Source of the DNA: Thermophagus xiamenensis | GTDB taxonomy: Bacteria; Bacteroidota; Bacteroidia; Bacteroidales; Marinilabiliaceae | Direction: 5' to 3' | DNA length: 64,000 nucleotides | NCBI RefSeq assembly: GCF_900112795.1 | Contig: NZ_FONA01000015.1 | Coordinates: forward strand, 1 to 64,000 | Shown here: piece by piece, positions 1-7,158 of the stretch | Layout of the letters: each line of letters starts with the position of its first letter | How positions within the stretch are numbered: the stretch's first letter is position 1 | Program-made: the position numbers and the translations under genes | Notes under the pieces: model-generated | What the model was told of the DNA's origin: nothing | Databases searched by the model: none | What the model saw: the letters and a program-made list of their open reading frames with translations, nothing else

Positions 1-366
1 CTAAAGGGGAAATTTCCCAACCCGCAATCATAAAATCGATAAATCTCACTTCTGCCTTCTGCCTGTGCACTTCTGCCTATATCATTTTATACATGCTCTT
101 TTGTGGCAAAAGCCGCCATGCTCGTTTCATTCGTATATAATTTACTTATATAATTAGTTTAAAGTCCATTATGGCCATCCCTCACCCCTTAATCCCCTAA
201 AGGGGAAATTTCCCAACCCGCAATCATAAAATCGATAAATCTCACTTCTGCCTTCTGCCTGTGCACTTCTGCCTATATCATTTTATACATGTTCTTTTGT
301 GACAAATCTTTTTAGTCATGCTCGTTTTATTTGTATTTAATTTACTTATTTAATTGAATTATTGGT
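1..366 (+). repeat. 196-bp direct duplication carrying two copies of a dispersed intergenic repeat
   Basis: Bases 1 to about 104 recur almost unchanged from 197, a period of 196 bp. Each copy has a small CCCCTAAAGGGG hairpin (complete only in the second copy, from 194), a block with CTTCTGCCT on both sides of GTGCAC, and a core with TTTTATACATG, the inverted repeat TTTTGTGRCAAAA and CATGCTCGTTTCATT. The core at 85-137 is identical over 53 bases to 56156-56208. No coding potential is visible. Confidence 0.85.
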
Positions 367-943
367 TCTTAAAGTTAGTCATTAGTTCTTTGTGTAACCG
401 GCACTAATGACTATTGACTAATGACTAATCACTAACCACTAATGACTAATCACTAACCACTAAAAACTTCTTCTCCCGGGGCACTTCTGCCTCAACATTA
501 CTTTACCATCTCATACAAATCTATTGAATTGTATGACTTTTTGTTATGAAAAATGTCAGGTATTCATATCTCTTTGAATATTTGTTGTTCAAATGTTTTG
601 GCTGCAGGTATGTGGATGAATGGGTGATGGTTTAAATACAATAGTCCGAAGGGGTAATAACTGGCTCATTCTGATGTCTTGTCAATAACTTTTCACTCCT
701 GAAATGGGTGCTTAAGGACTCGATTTGGCACTAAAAATTTTTTGTGTATTTTTTTTGAAAAATATTTGTAAAAATATTAAATTAGGACTCGTAATTAAAG
801 CTCTCCGACAATGGTCCGGAGTCAATCTTTATCTTATGAAATAATGGGTTCTTTTGGTACTAAGTGACGTGTAAGCTGATTGTTTTTTGCTCTTTTTGTT
901 GGGTTAAAAATTAAGTTTTTTAAACCTTTAAAAGAGTTCAGTT
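367..943. other. Intergenic region with hairpin and short tandem repeat, then AT-rich DNA
   Basis: The left part continues the repeat family. AGTCATTAGT at 377-386 and ACTAATGACT at 403-412 form a perfect 10-bp inverted repeat with a 16-base loop, and a 21-bp unit rich in CACTAA is present twice at 423-464. A last CACTTCTGCCT fragment lies near 480. From about 500 to 943 the DNA is AT-rich and I see no gene; it must hold the promoter of the next gene, but no convincing TAnnTTTG box was found. Confidence 0.6.
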
Positions 944-1684
944 ATGGCAGATTCTAAAAACAGGGTAATTGTTGAGTTGTATGACTTGGCAATTACCGGG
1001 AGAAAAGACGATCGGTTTGGCAGAGTCGTTGTTACCAGGAGACTCAACGAAACCGATCTGGCAAGAATCGCCGAAGAGCGTGGCTCTCCCCTGAGCTCTA
1101 ATATTTTGCTGACCTCGATGGATATCATGAGGGATGTCGCCAAGGAGCAGATAGGGTATGGTGCCAACGTTACTTTCGGCCTGGGTACTTTCGGACTAAA
1201 AGTTAATGGTGTTTTTATTGGCGATAATGCCGGTTGGGATTCTTCCAAGCACTCTCTTTCCGTTGTTGTTTATCCTTCACCCGAATTAAGGGCTTTTGTT
1301 AATGATATTGCAGTAGAAGTAAGAGGTATGGCTCCTGCCGCCATGGTAATTAATGCTGTGGTAAATGTCTCTACCAATGAGGAGAATACATCTCTTACTC
1401 CGGGTGGAGGTGCTAATGTTTTTGGTAGTGGTATTAAGATTGTCGGCGATGGCGAAGGCGTGGGACTGTCGCTCACCAATGTGCAAACCGGTGATGTGGT
1501 TACTATTCCTATGAATTCCATTCTGGTTAATGAACCGTCGCGGGTTTCTTTCATTGTTCCTGCCGATTTGCCATCAGGTGAGTATCAACTGACTATTACT
1601 ACGCAGTATTCTCCCAGTACTTTATTGAAGGAACCACGTTCCTATACGCTGGAATATGTGCTCACCGTTCAGAATAATGCTTGA
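944..1684 (+). CDS. HU-like DNA-binding protein with C-terminal DUF4469 domain
   Basis: A 246-residue protein of the Bacteroidota family that joins a divergent HU/IHF-like DNA-binding fold to a C-terminal DUF4469 beta domain. Residues 1-120 show the HU-like pattern: strands such as RVIVELYDLAITGR, a helical segment (LARIAEERG), then GYGANVTFGLGTFGLKVNGVF, which resembles the HU region that lets the arms wrap DNA. After a linker, residues from about 130 form a beta-rich Ig-like domain (DLPSGEYQLTITTQYSPST) typical of DUF4469. There is no signal peptide, so a cytoplasmic nucleoid-associated role is likely. It stands alone, with a strong terminator 52 bases after its stop and a 23-bp minisatellite beyond. 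The exact role of the family is unknown; assignment to the family is firm, DNA binding is inferred. Confidence 0.8.
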   Translation: MADSKNRVIVELYDLAITGRKDDRFGRVVVTRRLNETDLARIAEERGSPLSSNILLTSMDIMRDVAKEQIGYGANVTFGLGTFGLKVNGVFIGDNAGWDSSKHSLSVVVYPSPELRAFVNDIAVEVRGMAPAAMVINAVVNVSTNEENTSLTPGGGANVFGSGIKIVGDGEGVGLSLTNVQTGDVVTIPMNSILVNEPSRVSFIVPADLPSGEYQLTITTQYSPSTLLKEPRSYTLEYVLTVQNNA

Positions 1685-1735
1685 TGACTAAGTGTTTTAA
1701 TTGACTTCGGACTATAAAGAGGGCTTAAATATATG

Positions 1736-1770
1736 GGTTGTCCCGTTTGTTAGCGGGGCAACCTTTTTAT
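1736..1770 (+). terminator. Rho-independent terminator after the HU-like gene
   Basis: GGTTGTCCCG (1736-1745) pairs with CGGGGCAACC (1754-1763), ten pairs with one G-U wobble and an 8-base loop, followed directly by TTTTTAT. It lies 52 bases after the stop of the HU-like gene. Confidence 0.85.
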
Positions 1771-1826
1771 TTGTCCTTGTTTTCCGGAACTTTTCTTATC
1801 GGGGTGCAAAAAATTTTCTTATCAAG

Positions 1827-2033
1827 GGAGGGAAAGTTTCCCTCCGAGAGGAGGGAGAGTCTCGCTCCGGGGGGAGGGAATGTCTCACTCCGGGGGGAGG
1901 GAAAGTCTCACTCCGAGGGGAGGGAATGTCTCACTCCGAAGGGAGGGAAAGTCTCACTCCGAGGGGAGGGAAAGTCTCACTCCGAGAGGAGGGAATGTCT
2001 CACTCCGAAGGGAGGGAAAGTCTCACTCCCTAG
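1827..2033 (+). repeat. 23-bp tandem repeat, 9 copies
   Basis: The anchor GTCTCACTCC (or its variants GTTTCCCTCC and GTCTCGCTCC) starts at 1836, 1859, 1882, 1905, 1928, 1951, 1974, 1997 and 2020, exactly 23 bases apart. The first copy keeps GGGAAAGTTTCCC, close to the core of the 23-bp array at 40161-40781; later copies have drifted. The copies alternate between GGGAAAG and GGGAATG. All three plus-strand frames are open because 23 is not a multiple of 3, but the products are only repeat translations. Confidence 0.95.
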
Positions 2034-2056
2034 CTAGTGAACGTAGCCCTGTAAAA

Positions 2057-2103
2057 AACAAGGCCTCATTCCCGCCCTTCGGCGGGAATGAGGCCTGTTA
2101 ATG
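2057..2103 (-). terminator. Strong terminator of the E1 dehydrogenase gene
   Basis: GGCCTCATTCCCGCC (2062-2076) pairs perfectly with GGCGGGAATGAGGCC (2081-2095) around a 4-base loop. Read on the minus strand it is followed by TTGTTTTTTAC. It sits about 60 bases beyond the stop of the minus-strand E1 gene and on its plus side borders the 23-bp array. Confidence 0.9.
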
Positions 2104-2160
2104 TTTATATCCGTCCTCTAAATTCCCTGTTTTTTATTTTATATGTTTTGAAAGGTTCTC

Positions 2161-4635
2161 TTAATATATTGGCAGGAACTTTTGAGGGAAATCCTCGGCC
2201 ATGAGGTCGTAGATGGTTTCATAGACATCTTCGGCATTGGGGTTGCTGAAGTAGTCTCCATCAGTACCGTAAGCGGGCCGGTGGTCTTTGGCGGTGATGG
2301 TCACCGGTCTGTTGGCCAGGTGATAAAATCCTCCTTGTTCTTCTATGACCTTTTGCATCATAAAAGCTGTGGCACCACCGGGAACATCTTCATCGAAGAA
2401 TACGATACGGTTGGTTTTTTTCAGTGAGTTGAGAATTATTCCCCTAATGTCAAAAGGCAGTAGGGTTTGAACATCAATCAGCTCAACGGAAATACCTGCT
2501 TTTTCCAGTTGCTCAACGGCCTCTATGGCTATACGGACACACGATCCGTAGGTAACGAGCGTTACATCGCTACCTTCGCGGATAACTTCGGGTACGCCTA
2601 AAGGAATTTTGTACTCACCGAAATTGGCAGGTTGTTTTTCCCGAATACGATATCCGTTAAGAGGTTCGATAACCAGTGCAGGGTCGTCGCCTTCAAGAAT
2701 GGTATTGTACATTCCTGCTGCACGGGTCATGTCGCGTGGCACACATACATGTACACCACGTATGCTGTTAATGACCATACTCAGAGGTGAGCCGGAGTGC
2801 CAGATTCCTTCGAGGCGATGGCCACGTGTACGGACGATGAGCGGCACTTTTTGTCCGCCTTTTGTACGGTAATGGGTTGTGGCCAAATCATCGCTAATCA
2901 CATGAAGTGCGTAAAGAATGTAGTCGAAATATTGAATTTCGGCGATGGGTCGAAGTCCCCGCAAAGCCAGCCCGATACCTTGCCCTATAATGGTGGCTTC
3001 ATGAATGCCTGTGTCGCGGACCCGCCACTGTCCGTATTTTTCTTGGAGGCCTTCGAGGGTTCGGTTAACGTCGCCCAGCTTACCGGTATCTTCGCCCAGC
3101 GTCAGGATTCGCGGGTTTTTGGCAAACAGGGCATCAAAATTGTCGCGGATAATTTCTCTTCCGGGAACCATTGGCGCATCGTCGGCATACCGGGGCGGTA
3201 CCGGTTCTACCTTTAGGGGCGAATGGTCTGACTCATCGTACAGGTATTGGTTATATTTTTCTTTCCCCATTCGGAAATAGTCGGCAACCCATTGTTTGAG
3301 CCGGTCTTTGAAAGGATCTTGTGAGCTGCACGAAGCACAGGAGTGCCGAAGTATTTTCCTGGCGGCACTGAGAATTTCTTTTCGGTTGAGGGTTACAGCT
3401 TTATTCAGGTTATCAATGATAGCCTTTATTTCTTGTTCGCCTTTGGTTCCGCAGTCGCATTTTTTGTTTTGAACCAGTTCTACCAGTTGTCGTCGTTCCT
3501 GACGCATGGGGGCCATGTATTCCTTGAAAGCTTCCTTTTGAGCAGAATGAGCTTCGGTGGTAGCCTCTTTTTCGAGCGTGTTGAGGGTTTGGTCATCGGC
3601 CAGGTTAGTTTCCAGCAGCCATTGGCGCATTTTAACGATGCAGTCGTTTTCTTTTTCCCATTCCAGCCGCTCTTTGGATTTATATCGCTCATGCGAGCCG
3701 GAAGTAGAGTGACCCGTGGGTTGAGTCAATTCTTTAACATGGAACAATACGGGCACATGATTTTGACGACATTGGCTGATACCTTCTTCATACATTTGAC
3801 AGAGGCCGGCATAATCCCATCCATATCCTTCGAATATGAGGATGCCGTTTTTGTCTTTTTTTTGTTTTTCAAAGCCTCGAAGTGCTTTAGAGATACTGGC
3901 CTTAACGGTTTGAAGGTCCACCGGTACCGATATGCCAAATCCGTCATCCCATACCGATACGGCCATGGGAATTTGCAGAACGGCGGCAGCATTCATGGTT
4001 TCAAAAAATAAGCCTTCGGAGGTGCTGGAATCACCAATGGTACCAAAAGCCACCTCGTTGCCATTGTTAGAGAATTGCGTAAGATGACTCAGCTCCGGTT
4101 GTTGGCGGTAAAGCTTAGAAGCCAGCGCCAACCCCACCAGCCGAGGCATTTGTCCGGCGGTAGGACTGATGTCTGAAGCGGTATTGCCCATGGTTGTTTG
4201 TGGGAGCCAGTTACCGTTATCATCAATCAGTCTGGTGCCAAAGTGATTGTTCATGGAACGCCCGCCATTATCGGGGTTAAGGTGTGTCCGGGTTTCGCCA
4301 TAGAGCATGGCAAAGAACTTTTTAGGGGTAGTCATGCCTGTGGCCAACATAAAGGTTTGATCGCGGTAGTAGCCCGATCGCCAATCTCCTTTTCTGAATT
4401 GTTTGGCCATGGCTATTTGAGCAATTTCTTTGCCATCACCAAAGATGCCAAATTTGGCTTTTCCGGTAAGTACTTCCCGTCGAGCGATGAAGCTCATTTG
4501 TCGACTGAGAAAAGCCAGTTTGTAGTCGTTAAGCACTTCCTGCCTGAACTCTTCAAACTTAAGAGCTTTGTTTTCTTGGTTGTTGTGGGCAGGATGTTTG
4601 ATCGGTTTTCTTTCCTTTGATTTTGTTGTGATCAT
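2161..4635 (-). CDS. 2-oxoacid (branched-chain) dehydrogenase E1, fused alpha and beta subunits
   Basis: Thiamine-diphosphate-dependent E1 that decarboxylates branched-chain 2-oxoacids and passes the acyl group to lipoyl-E2. The N-terminal half is E1 alpha: a substrate channel segment with YYRDQTFMLATGM and the ThDP motif GDSSTSEGLFFETMNAAA. The C-terminal half is E1 beta: LGEDTGKLGDVNRTLEGL, then GIHEATIIGQGIGLALRGLRPIAEI, with a transketolase C-terminal domain (TLVTYGSCVRIAIEA). The linker carries an uncommon CDC pair and a CASC motif. I start at the ATG at 4635 (824 residues, MITTKSKERK); an in-frame extension to 4791 adds 52 residues unlike the family. Head-to-tail fusion of alpha and beta is common in Bacteroidota. 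E2 and E3 are not adjacent. Substrate preference (branched-chain rather than acetoin or pyruvate) is inferred. Confidence 0.9.
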   Translation of the reverse strand: MITTKSKERKPIKHPAHNNQENKALKFEEFRQEVLNDYKLAFLSRQMSFIARREVLTGKAKFGIFGDGKEIAQIAMAKQFRKGDWRSGYYRDQTFMLATGMTTPKKFFAMLYGETRTHLNPDNGGRSMNNHFGTRLIDDNGNWLPQTTMGNTASDISPTAGQMPRLVGLALASKLYRQQPELSHLTQFSNNGNEVAFGTIGDSSTSEGLFFETMNAAAVLQIPMAVSVWDDGFGISVPVDLQTVKASISKALRGFEKQKKDKNGILIFEGYGWDYAGLCQMYEEGISQCRQNHVPVLFHVKELTQPTGHSTSGSHERYKSKERLEWEKENDCIVKMRQWLLETNLADDQTLNTLEKEATTEAHSAQKEAFKEYMAPMRQERRQLVELVQNKKCDCGTKGEQEIKAIIDNLNKAVTLNRKEILSAARKILRHSCASCSSQDPFKDRLKQWVADYFRMGKEKYNQYLYDESDHSPLKVEPVPPRYADDAPMVPGREIIRDNFDALFAKNPRILTLGEDTGKLGDVNRTLEGLQEKYGQWRVRDTGIHEATIIGQGIGLALRGLRPIAEIQYFDYILYALHVISDDLATTHYRTKGGQKVPLIVRTRGHRLEGIWHSGSPLSMVINSIRGVHVCVPRDMTRAAGMYNTILEGDDPALVIEPLNGYRIREKQPANFGEYKIPLGVPEVIREGSDVTLVTYGSCVRIAIEAVEQLEKAGISVELIDVQTLLPFDIRGIILNSLKKTNRIVFFDEDVPGGATAFMMQKVIEEQGGFYHLANRPVTITAKDHRPAYGTDGDYFSNPNAEDVYETIYDLMAEDFPQKFLPIY

Positions 4636-5205
4636 TTCTTTTTTGTTGTGTTGGTTTGGCTCTCCATAAGCAATCCAACATGGCAAAGGTAATTGTTTGA
4701 TTCGATAATTTAATGGTTTTAACACGGATACTGCTCCCTTTTTGGCAGGCCAAAACAGCATTTGGTTTATTAACAAGGAAGTAAGTGCCAATTCTAAATT
4801 TTTGGTGCCTGGTGTTTCGTTCTTAGCGCTTAGTTTTCGCAGGCCTCTGTAAGCATTGCATGGGTGTGAATGTGTCTACAACTAAGGGCTAAGGGTTAAT
4901 TTGTCTCTTTTGCTTATATCGCTATATGTGTTCTTTTTAAGGCAAACATTTTGGATTGAGCTTCTACTTATTTTTCTTCCAAATGCTGATTCCGAAGTGT
5001 TATTTCGGACGTTTTGGGTCTATTCCGTAAAGGTGTAACAGCTGTTTGTTGCGAAACAACCTTTTTATTCGGTTTATGGCAATTTAAAAACAATGTTAAT
5101 GGGTCTTTGTTGCGTTTTCGAGTTATTACTCAAACAGTATTTGGGTGAAAAATGTTTAATCCCTATCTTTTTTTGTAGCTTTGTCATTAAAATAAGTGAT
5201 TGCAG
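4636..5205. other. Divergent intergenic region with a degenerate repeat copy
   Basis: Between the E1 gene and the first small membrane-protein gene. CTTAGCGCTTAG (4822-4833) and CTAAGGGCTAAG (4882-4893) form an imperfect inverted repeat, and the following stretch to about 4960 has the layout of the dispersed intergenic repeat (TATATGTGTTCTTTTTAAGG against TATACATGTTCTTTTGTGAC), so it may be a decayed copy. The rest shows nothing definite apart from the promoter candidate at 5155-5183. Confidence 0.4.
5155..5183 (+). promoter_or_regulatory. Candidate Bacteroidota promoter for the 73-residue membrane protein
   Basis: TAGCTTTG at 5176-5183 fits the -7 box TAnnTTTG. A TTTA at 5155-5158, 17 bases upstream, is a weak -33 match with a short spacer. 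The start codon follows 22 bases later. Confidence 0.4.
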
Positions 5206-5427
5206 ATGGTTTCGAAAATTTTTCTTTTAGTGCTGCTAAGCGTGATCTTGCTTGGTGTTATTTTTATTCTTTTTGCGGTACGCATACTATTAAAAAAGAA
5301 CGGGAAGTTTCCGCATACACATATCGGAGGGAATAAGGAGATGGCTCGTCGTGGCATATACTGTGCCTCCACCGTTGATAAGATGGAGCAGAAGGACCGC
5401 CGTCATTTGTTAAAGGAGATTAGGTAG
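5206..5427 (+). CDS. Small single-span membrane protein next to apbE and nqr
   Basis: A 73-residue protein. Residues 2-24 form one hydrophobic segment (IFLLVLLSVILLGVIFILFA), followed by a basic cytosolic stretch LLKKNGKFPHTHIGGNKEM and GIYCASTVDKMEQKD. Proteins of this shape (a membrane anchor, then FPxTHIGGNKxMxxxGIxCAxTxD) are, as I recall, widespread in Bacteroidota and usually left as 'membrane or secreted protein'. The ATG at 5206 is chosen over a TTG two codons earlier. It lies ahead of a second small membrane protein and faces apbE, which hints at a job in Na+-NQR or other redox membrane-complex biogenesis, but nothing in the sequence shows that directly. Function unknown. Confidence 0.7.
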   Translation: MVSKIFLLVLLSVILLGVIFILFAVRILLKKNGKFPHTHIGGNKEMARRGIYCASTVDKMEQKDRRHLLKEIR

Positions 5428-5539
5428 ATCAGAGGAAAATTTTCCGGGGTAATGCATTAACGACAAGGTAAGGGTGAGGCAGGGGCCAGGCTTCCCAATC
5501 TCATCAATCCCCTCAATCTCATTAATCCTAAAAGAGACA

Positions 5540-5571
5540 TTTGTGTCCGGAATAAAAAATGATTACCTTTG
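5540..5571 (+). promoter_or_regulatory. Bacteroidota-type promoter for the cysteine-rich small gene
   Basis: TTTG at 5540-5543 and TACCTTTG at 5564-5571, separated by 20 bases, match the TTTG / TAnnTTTG consensus and spacing. The start codon of the 58-residue gene is 50 bases downstream. Confidence 0.65.
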
Positions 5572-5620
5572 TTGTATAGTAACCAGGTAGCTATTAATCA
5601 TTAAAAAAGGAAAGAGGAGG

Positions 5621-5797
5621 ATGGTTATGAGTACCATATTAATAATGCTAGTAATAAGTATAGTGTTGGTAGGATTGGCAGTAGCTGGTCTGGCCATCAA
5701 AAGTTTTTTTAAGAAAGATGCAACTTTGACCACCTGTAGCGGTGGTTCCTGCAGTTGTGCTTCCGGCGTTGAAAGTTGTGAATTAGAAAGCAAATAA
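5621..5797 (+). CDS. Cysteine-rich small membrane protein, possible NqrM-like or FeoB-associated type
   Basis: A 58-residue protein below usual gene-caller length limits. It has one hydrophobic span (ILIMLVISIVLVGLAVAGLA, residues 6-25), a basic KSFFKKD, then a tail with four cysteines in TTCSGGSCSCASGVESCE (spacing C-x4-C-x-C-x6-C). Support for a real gene is strong: GAGGAGG just before the ATG at 5621, a matching promoter at 5540-5571, and an ordered anchor-plus-Cys layout. Two known families look like this: NqrM, a four-cysteine membrane protein needed to mature Na+-NQR, and the FeoB-associated Cys-rich proteins. Lying 60 bases from the end of apbE, and close to nqrABCDEF with no feoB in view, favours an NqrM-like role. 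That is inference; the cysteine spacing is not a clear match to either family. A second ATG at 5627 is possible. Confidence 0.7.
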   Translation: MVMSTILIMLVISIVLVGLAVAGLAIKSFFKKDATLTTCSGGSCSCASGVESCELESK

Positions 5798-5856
5798 AAA
5801 CATTTATTGCCGGAAGCCCTTTTCGCCACAAATCATATTCATCGGTTGGTGCCGGA

Positions 5857-6888
5857 TTAATTATCTGCCAGGTATTTTTCAAATCCCGGCGTGTGGATGG
5901 TTTTCATACCTTGGGGAGTGTCATAGATAAAATAACCTTCCAATTCGGGGTGTTGAGAAAATAGTTCCATGCTTTTTTCCAATCCCATGACCATACAAGC
6001 GGTGGCATAGGCGTCGGCCGTCATGCAGTCGTTGGCGATGACCGATGCACTCAGGAGAGAATGATTAACCGGATTACCGGTTCTCGGGTCGATGGTATGG
6101 GCATATTTGATACCTGTATTTTCGTCGATATAGAACTGCCGGTAATTACCACTAGTAGCCAAGGCTTTTCCGGAAAGATTGACGACGGTTTGAATTTGGC
6201 GGTTTGAGGCTGCCGGGTCGTCAATGGGCTTGTCGATACCTACTCTCCAAGGCTTGCTTTGAGGATTGTGGCCTTTAGAATAAACCTCACCTCCAATTTC
6301 CACCAGATAATTGGCACATCCATTTATTTCCAGAACTTTAGCGGCAATGTCGACACCGTATCCTTTTGCGATGGCCGATGCATCGATCATTAAACCGGGT
6401 TTTAGCTTAATCAGCGAGTCGCCCCGTAACAGAACCTTTTGCATTCCTACCAAAGAGGTTAAGGAATCGAGAAGGTGGGGCGTAATGGTTTGTTTTTTTG
6501 AGAAACCAAATCCCCAGGCATTTACCAGTGGGGCAACAGTCATGTCGAAAGCGCCATCGGTGGCTTTGGTAATGGCCTGAGCTGCTTCAACCACGGTTTT
6601 AAAATGGTGGTTGGTAACAGCGATGCCCTTATCCGATTGATTAAAACGGGAGATTACAGATGCAGAATCATAGGTTGAAAGGGCGTGGTTGACAGAATCC
6701 AATGCCTGGAGGACGGCTGCCTGCAGGTCTTTACCGCCGGGGCTTTCATACACCAGGTGGTAGTAGGTGCCGAATACGGCTCCCTGGTTTTTTATCCATT
6801 TTTCTTTTGGAGCACATGATACAACCATCAAAAGTATGAAGGTGGAGGAAACAATAACCCGGGTGAGTGAAAAAGGATGCTTTTTCAT
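5857..6888 (-). CDS. apbE: FAD:protein FMN transferase (ApbE), lipoprotein
   Basis: A 343-residue ApbE. It covalently attaches FMN from FAD to threonines in NqrB and NqrC on the outer side of the inner membrane. The N-terminus is a lipoprotein signal: a hydrophobic segment ending LMVVSC, with C25 as the lipidated residue. Family motifs are present: GTYYHLVYE near the start, TDGAFDMTVAPLVNAWGFG, DASAIAKGYGVD, LVEIGGEV, and KYAHTIDPRTGNPV with the metal-binding end CMTADAYATACMVMG. The gene lies just downstream of nqrABCDEF on the same strand, separated by the nqr terminator and a 270-bp gap, so it probably has its own promoter. The flavinylation sites it would serve are visible in the neighbouring nqrB and nqrC. 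Confidence 0.95.
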   Translation of the reverse strand: MKKHPFSLTRVIVSSTFILLMVVSCAPKEKWIKNQGAVFGTYYHLVYESPGGKDLQAAVLQALDSVNHALSTYDSASVISRFNQSDKGIAVTNHHFKTVVEAAQAITKATDGAFDMTVAPLVNAWGFGFSKKQTITPHLLDSLTSLVGMQKVLLRGDSLIKLKPGLMIDASAIAKGYGVDIAAKVLEINGCANYLVEIGGEVYSKGHNPQSKPWRVGIDKPIDDPAASNRQIQTVVNLSGKALATSGNYRQFYIDENTGIKYAHTIDPRTGNPVNHSLLSASVIANDCMTADAYATACMVMGLEKSMELFSQHPELEGYFIYDTPQGMKTIHTPGFEKYLADN

Positions 6889-6975
6889 TTTGTAGGAAAT
6901 TAAGAGGTTTTAATGGGTCTATGACCTTTGGATTGTATTGCCCTGATGAGTCAGGTTAAAAGGCCGCAAAAGGCT

Positions 6976-7096
6976 AAAAAAGATGTCGCTTCATGGAAAT
7001 ATTAATGGCTGCATCAGCTATCCTGTATGACAAAAATAAGAGACAGGATAGGGGAAGATTGGCTTAATAAGCGCCTTAAAGCTTCTATGAAGCGAC
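6976..7096 (-). repeat. Nested inverted repeat, candidate structured RNA or MITE
   Basis: GTCGCTTCAT (6985-6994) and ATGAAGCGAC (7087-7096) are perfect 10-bp inverted arms. Inside them TATCCTGT (7019-7026) and ACAGGATA (7043-7050) are perfect 8-bp arms with a 16-base loop, and the stretches between show weaker complementarity. On the minus strand the outer arm is followed by a run of six T (6981-6976). It fills the gap between the nqr terminator and apbE. It could be a small structured RNA, an apbE leader, or a short inverted-repeat element. Confidence 0.45.
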
Positions 7097-7147
7097 GAGA
7101 AAAAAACCCACGAACCATTTAATAAATGAAGCAGGTTCATGGGTTTA
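7097..7147 (-). terminator. Rho-independent terminator of the nqr operon
   Basis: On the minus strand AACCCATGAACC pairs with GGTTCGTGGGTT (arms 7134-7145 and 7105-7116, one mismatch), followed by TTTTTCTCG. It begins about 12 bases after the nqrF stop. Confidence 0.85.
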
Positions 7148-7158
7148 TCAGTGCTGTT

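Noticed and set aside
1701-2101. Three overlapping plus-strand frames of 73-110 codons
   Set aside because: They are repeat translations of the nine-copy 23-bp array, and the first spans the terminator of the HU-like gene.
3343-4011. A 222-codon plus-strand frame
   Set aside because: It lies wholly opposite the E1 alpha coding region, which has clear family motifs; the plus frame resembles nothing.
5563-5829. An 88-codon minus-strand frame
   Set aside because: It lies opposite the 58-residue Cys-rich gene, which has a promoter, a ribosome-binding site and a sensible protein design.
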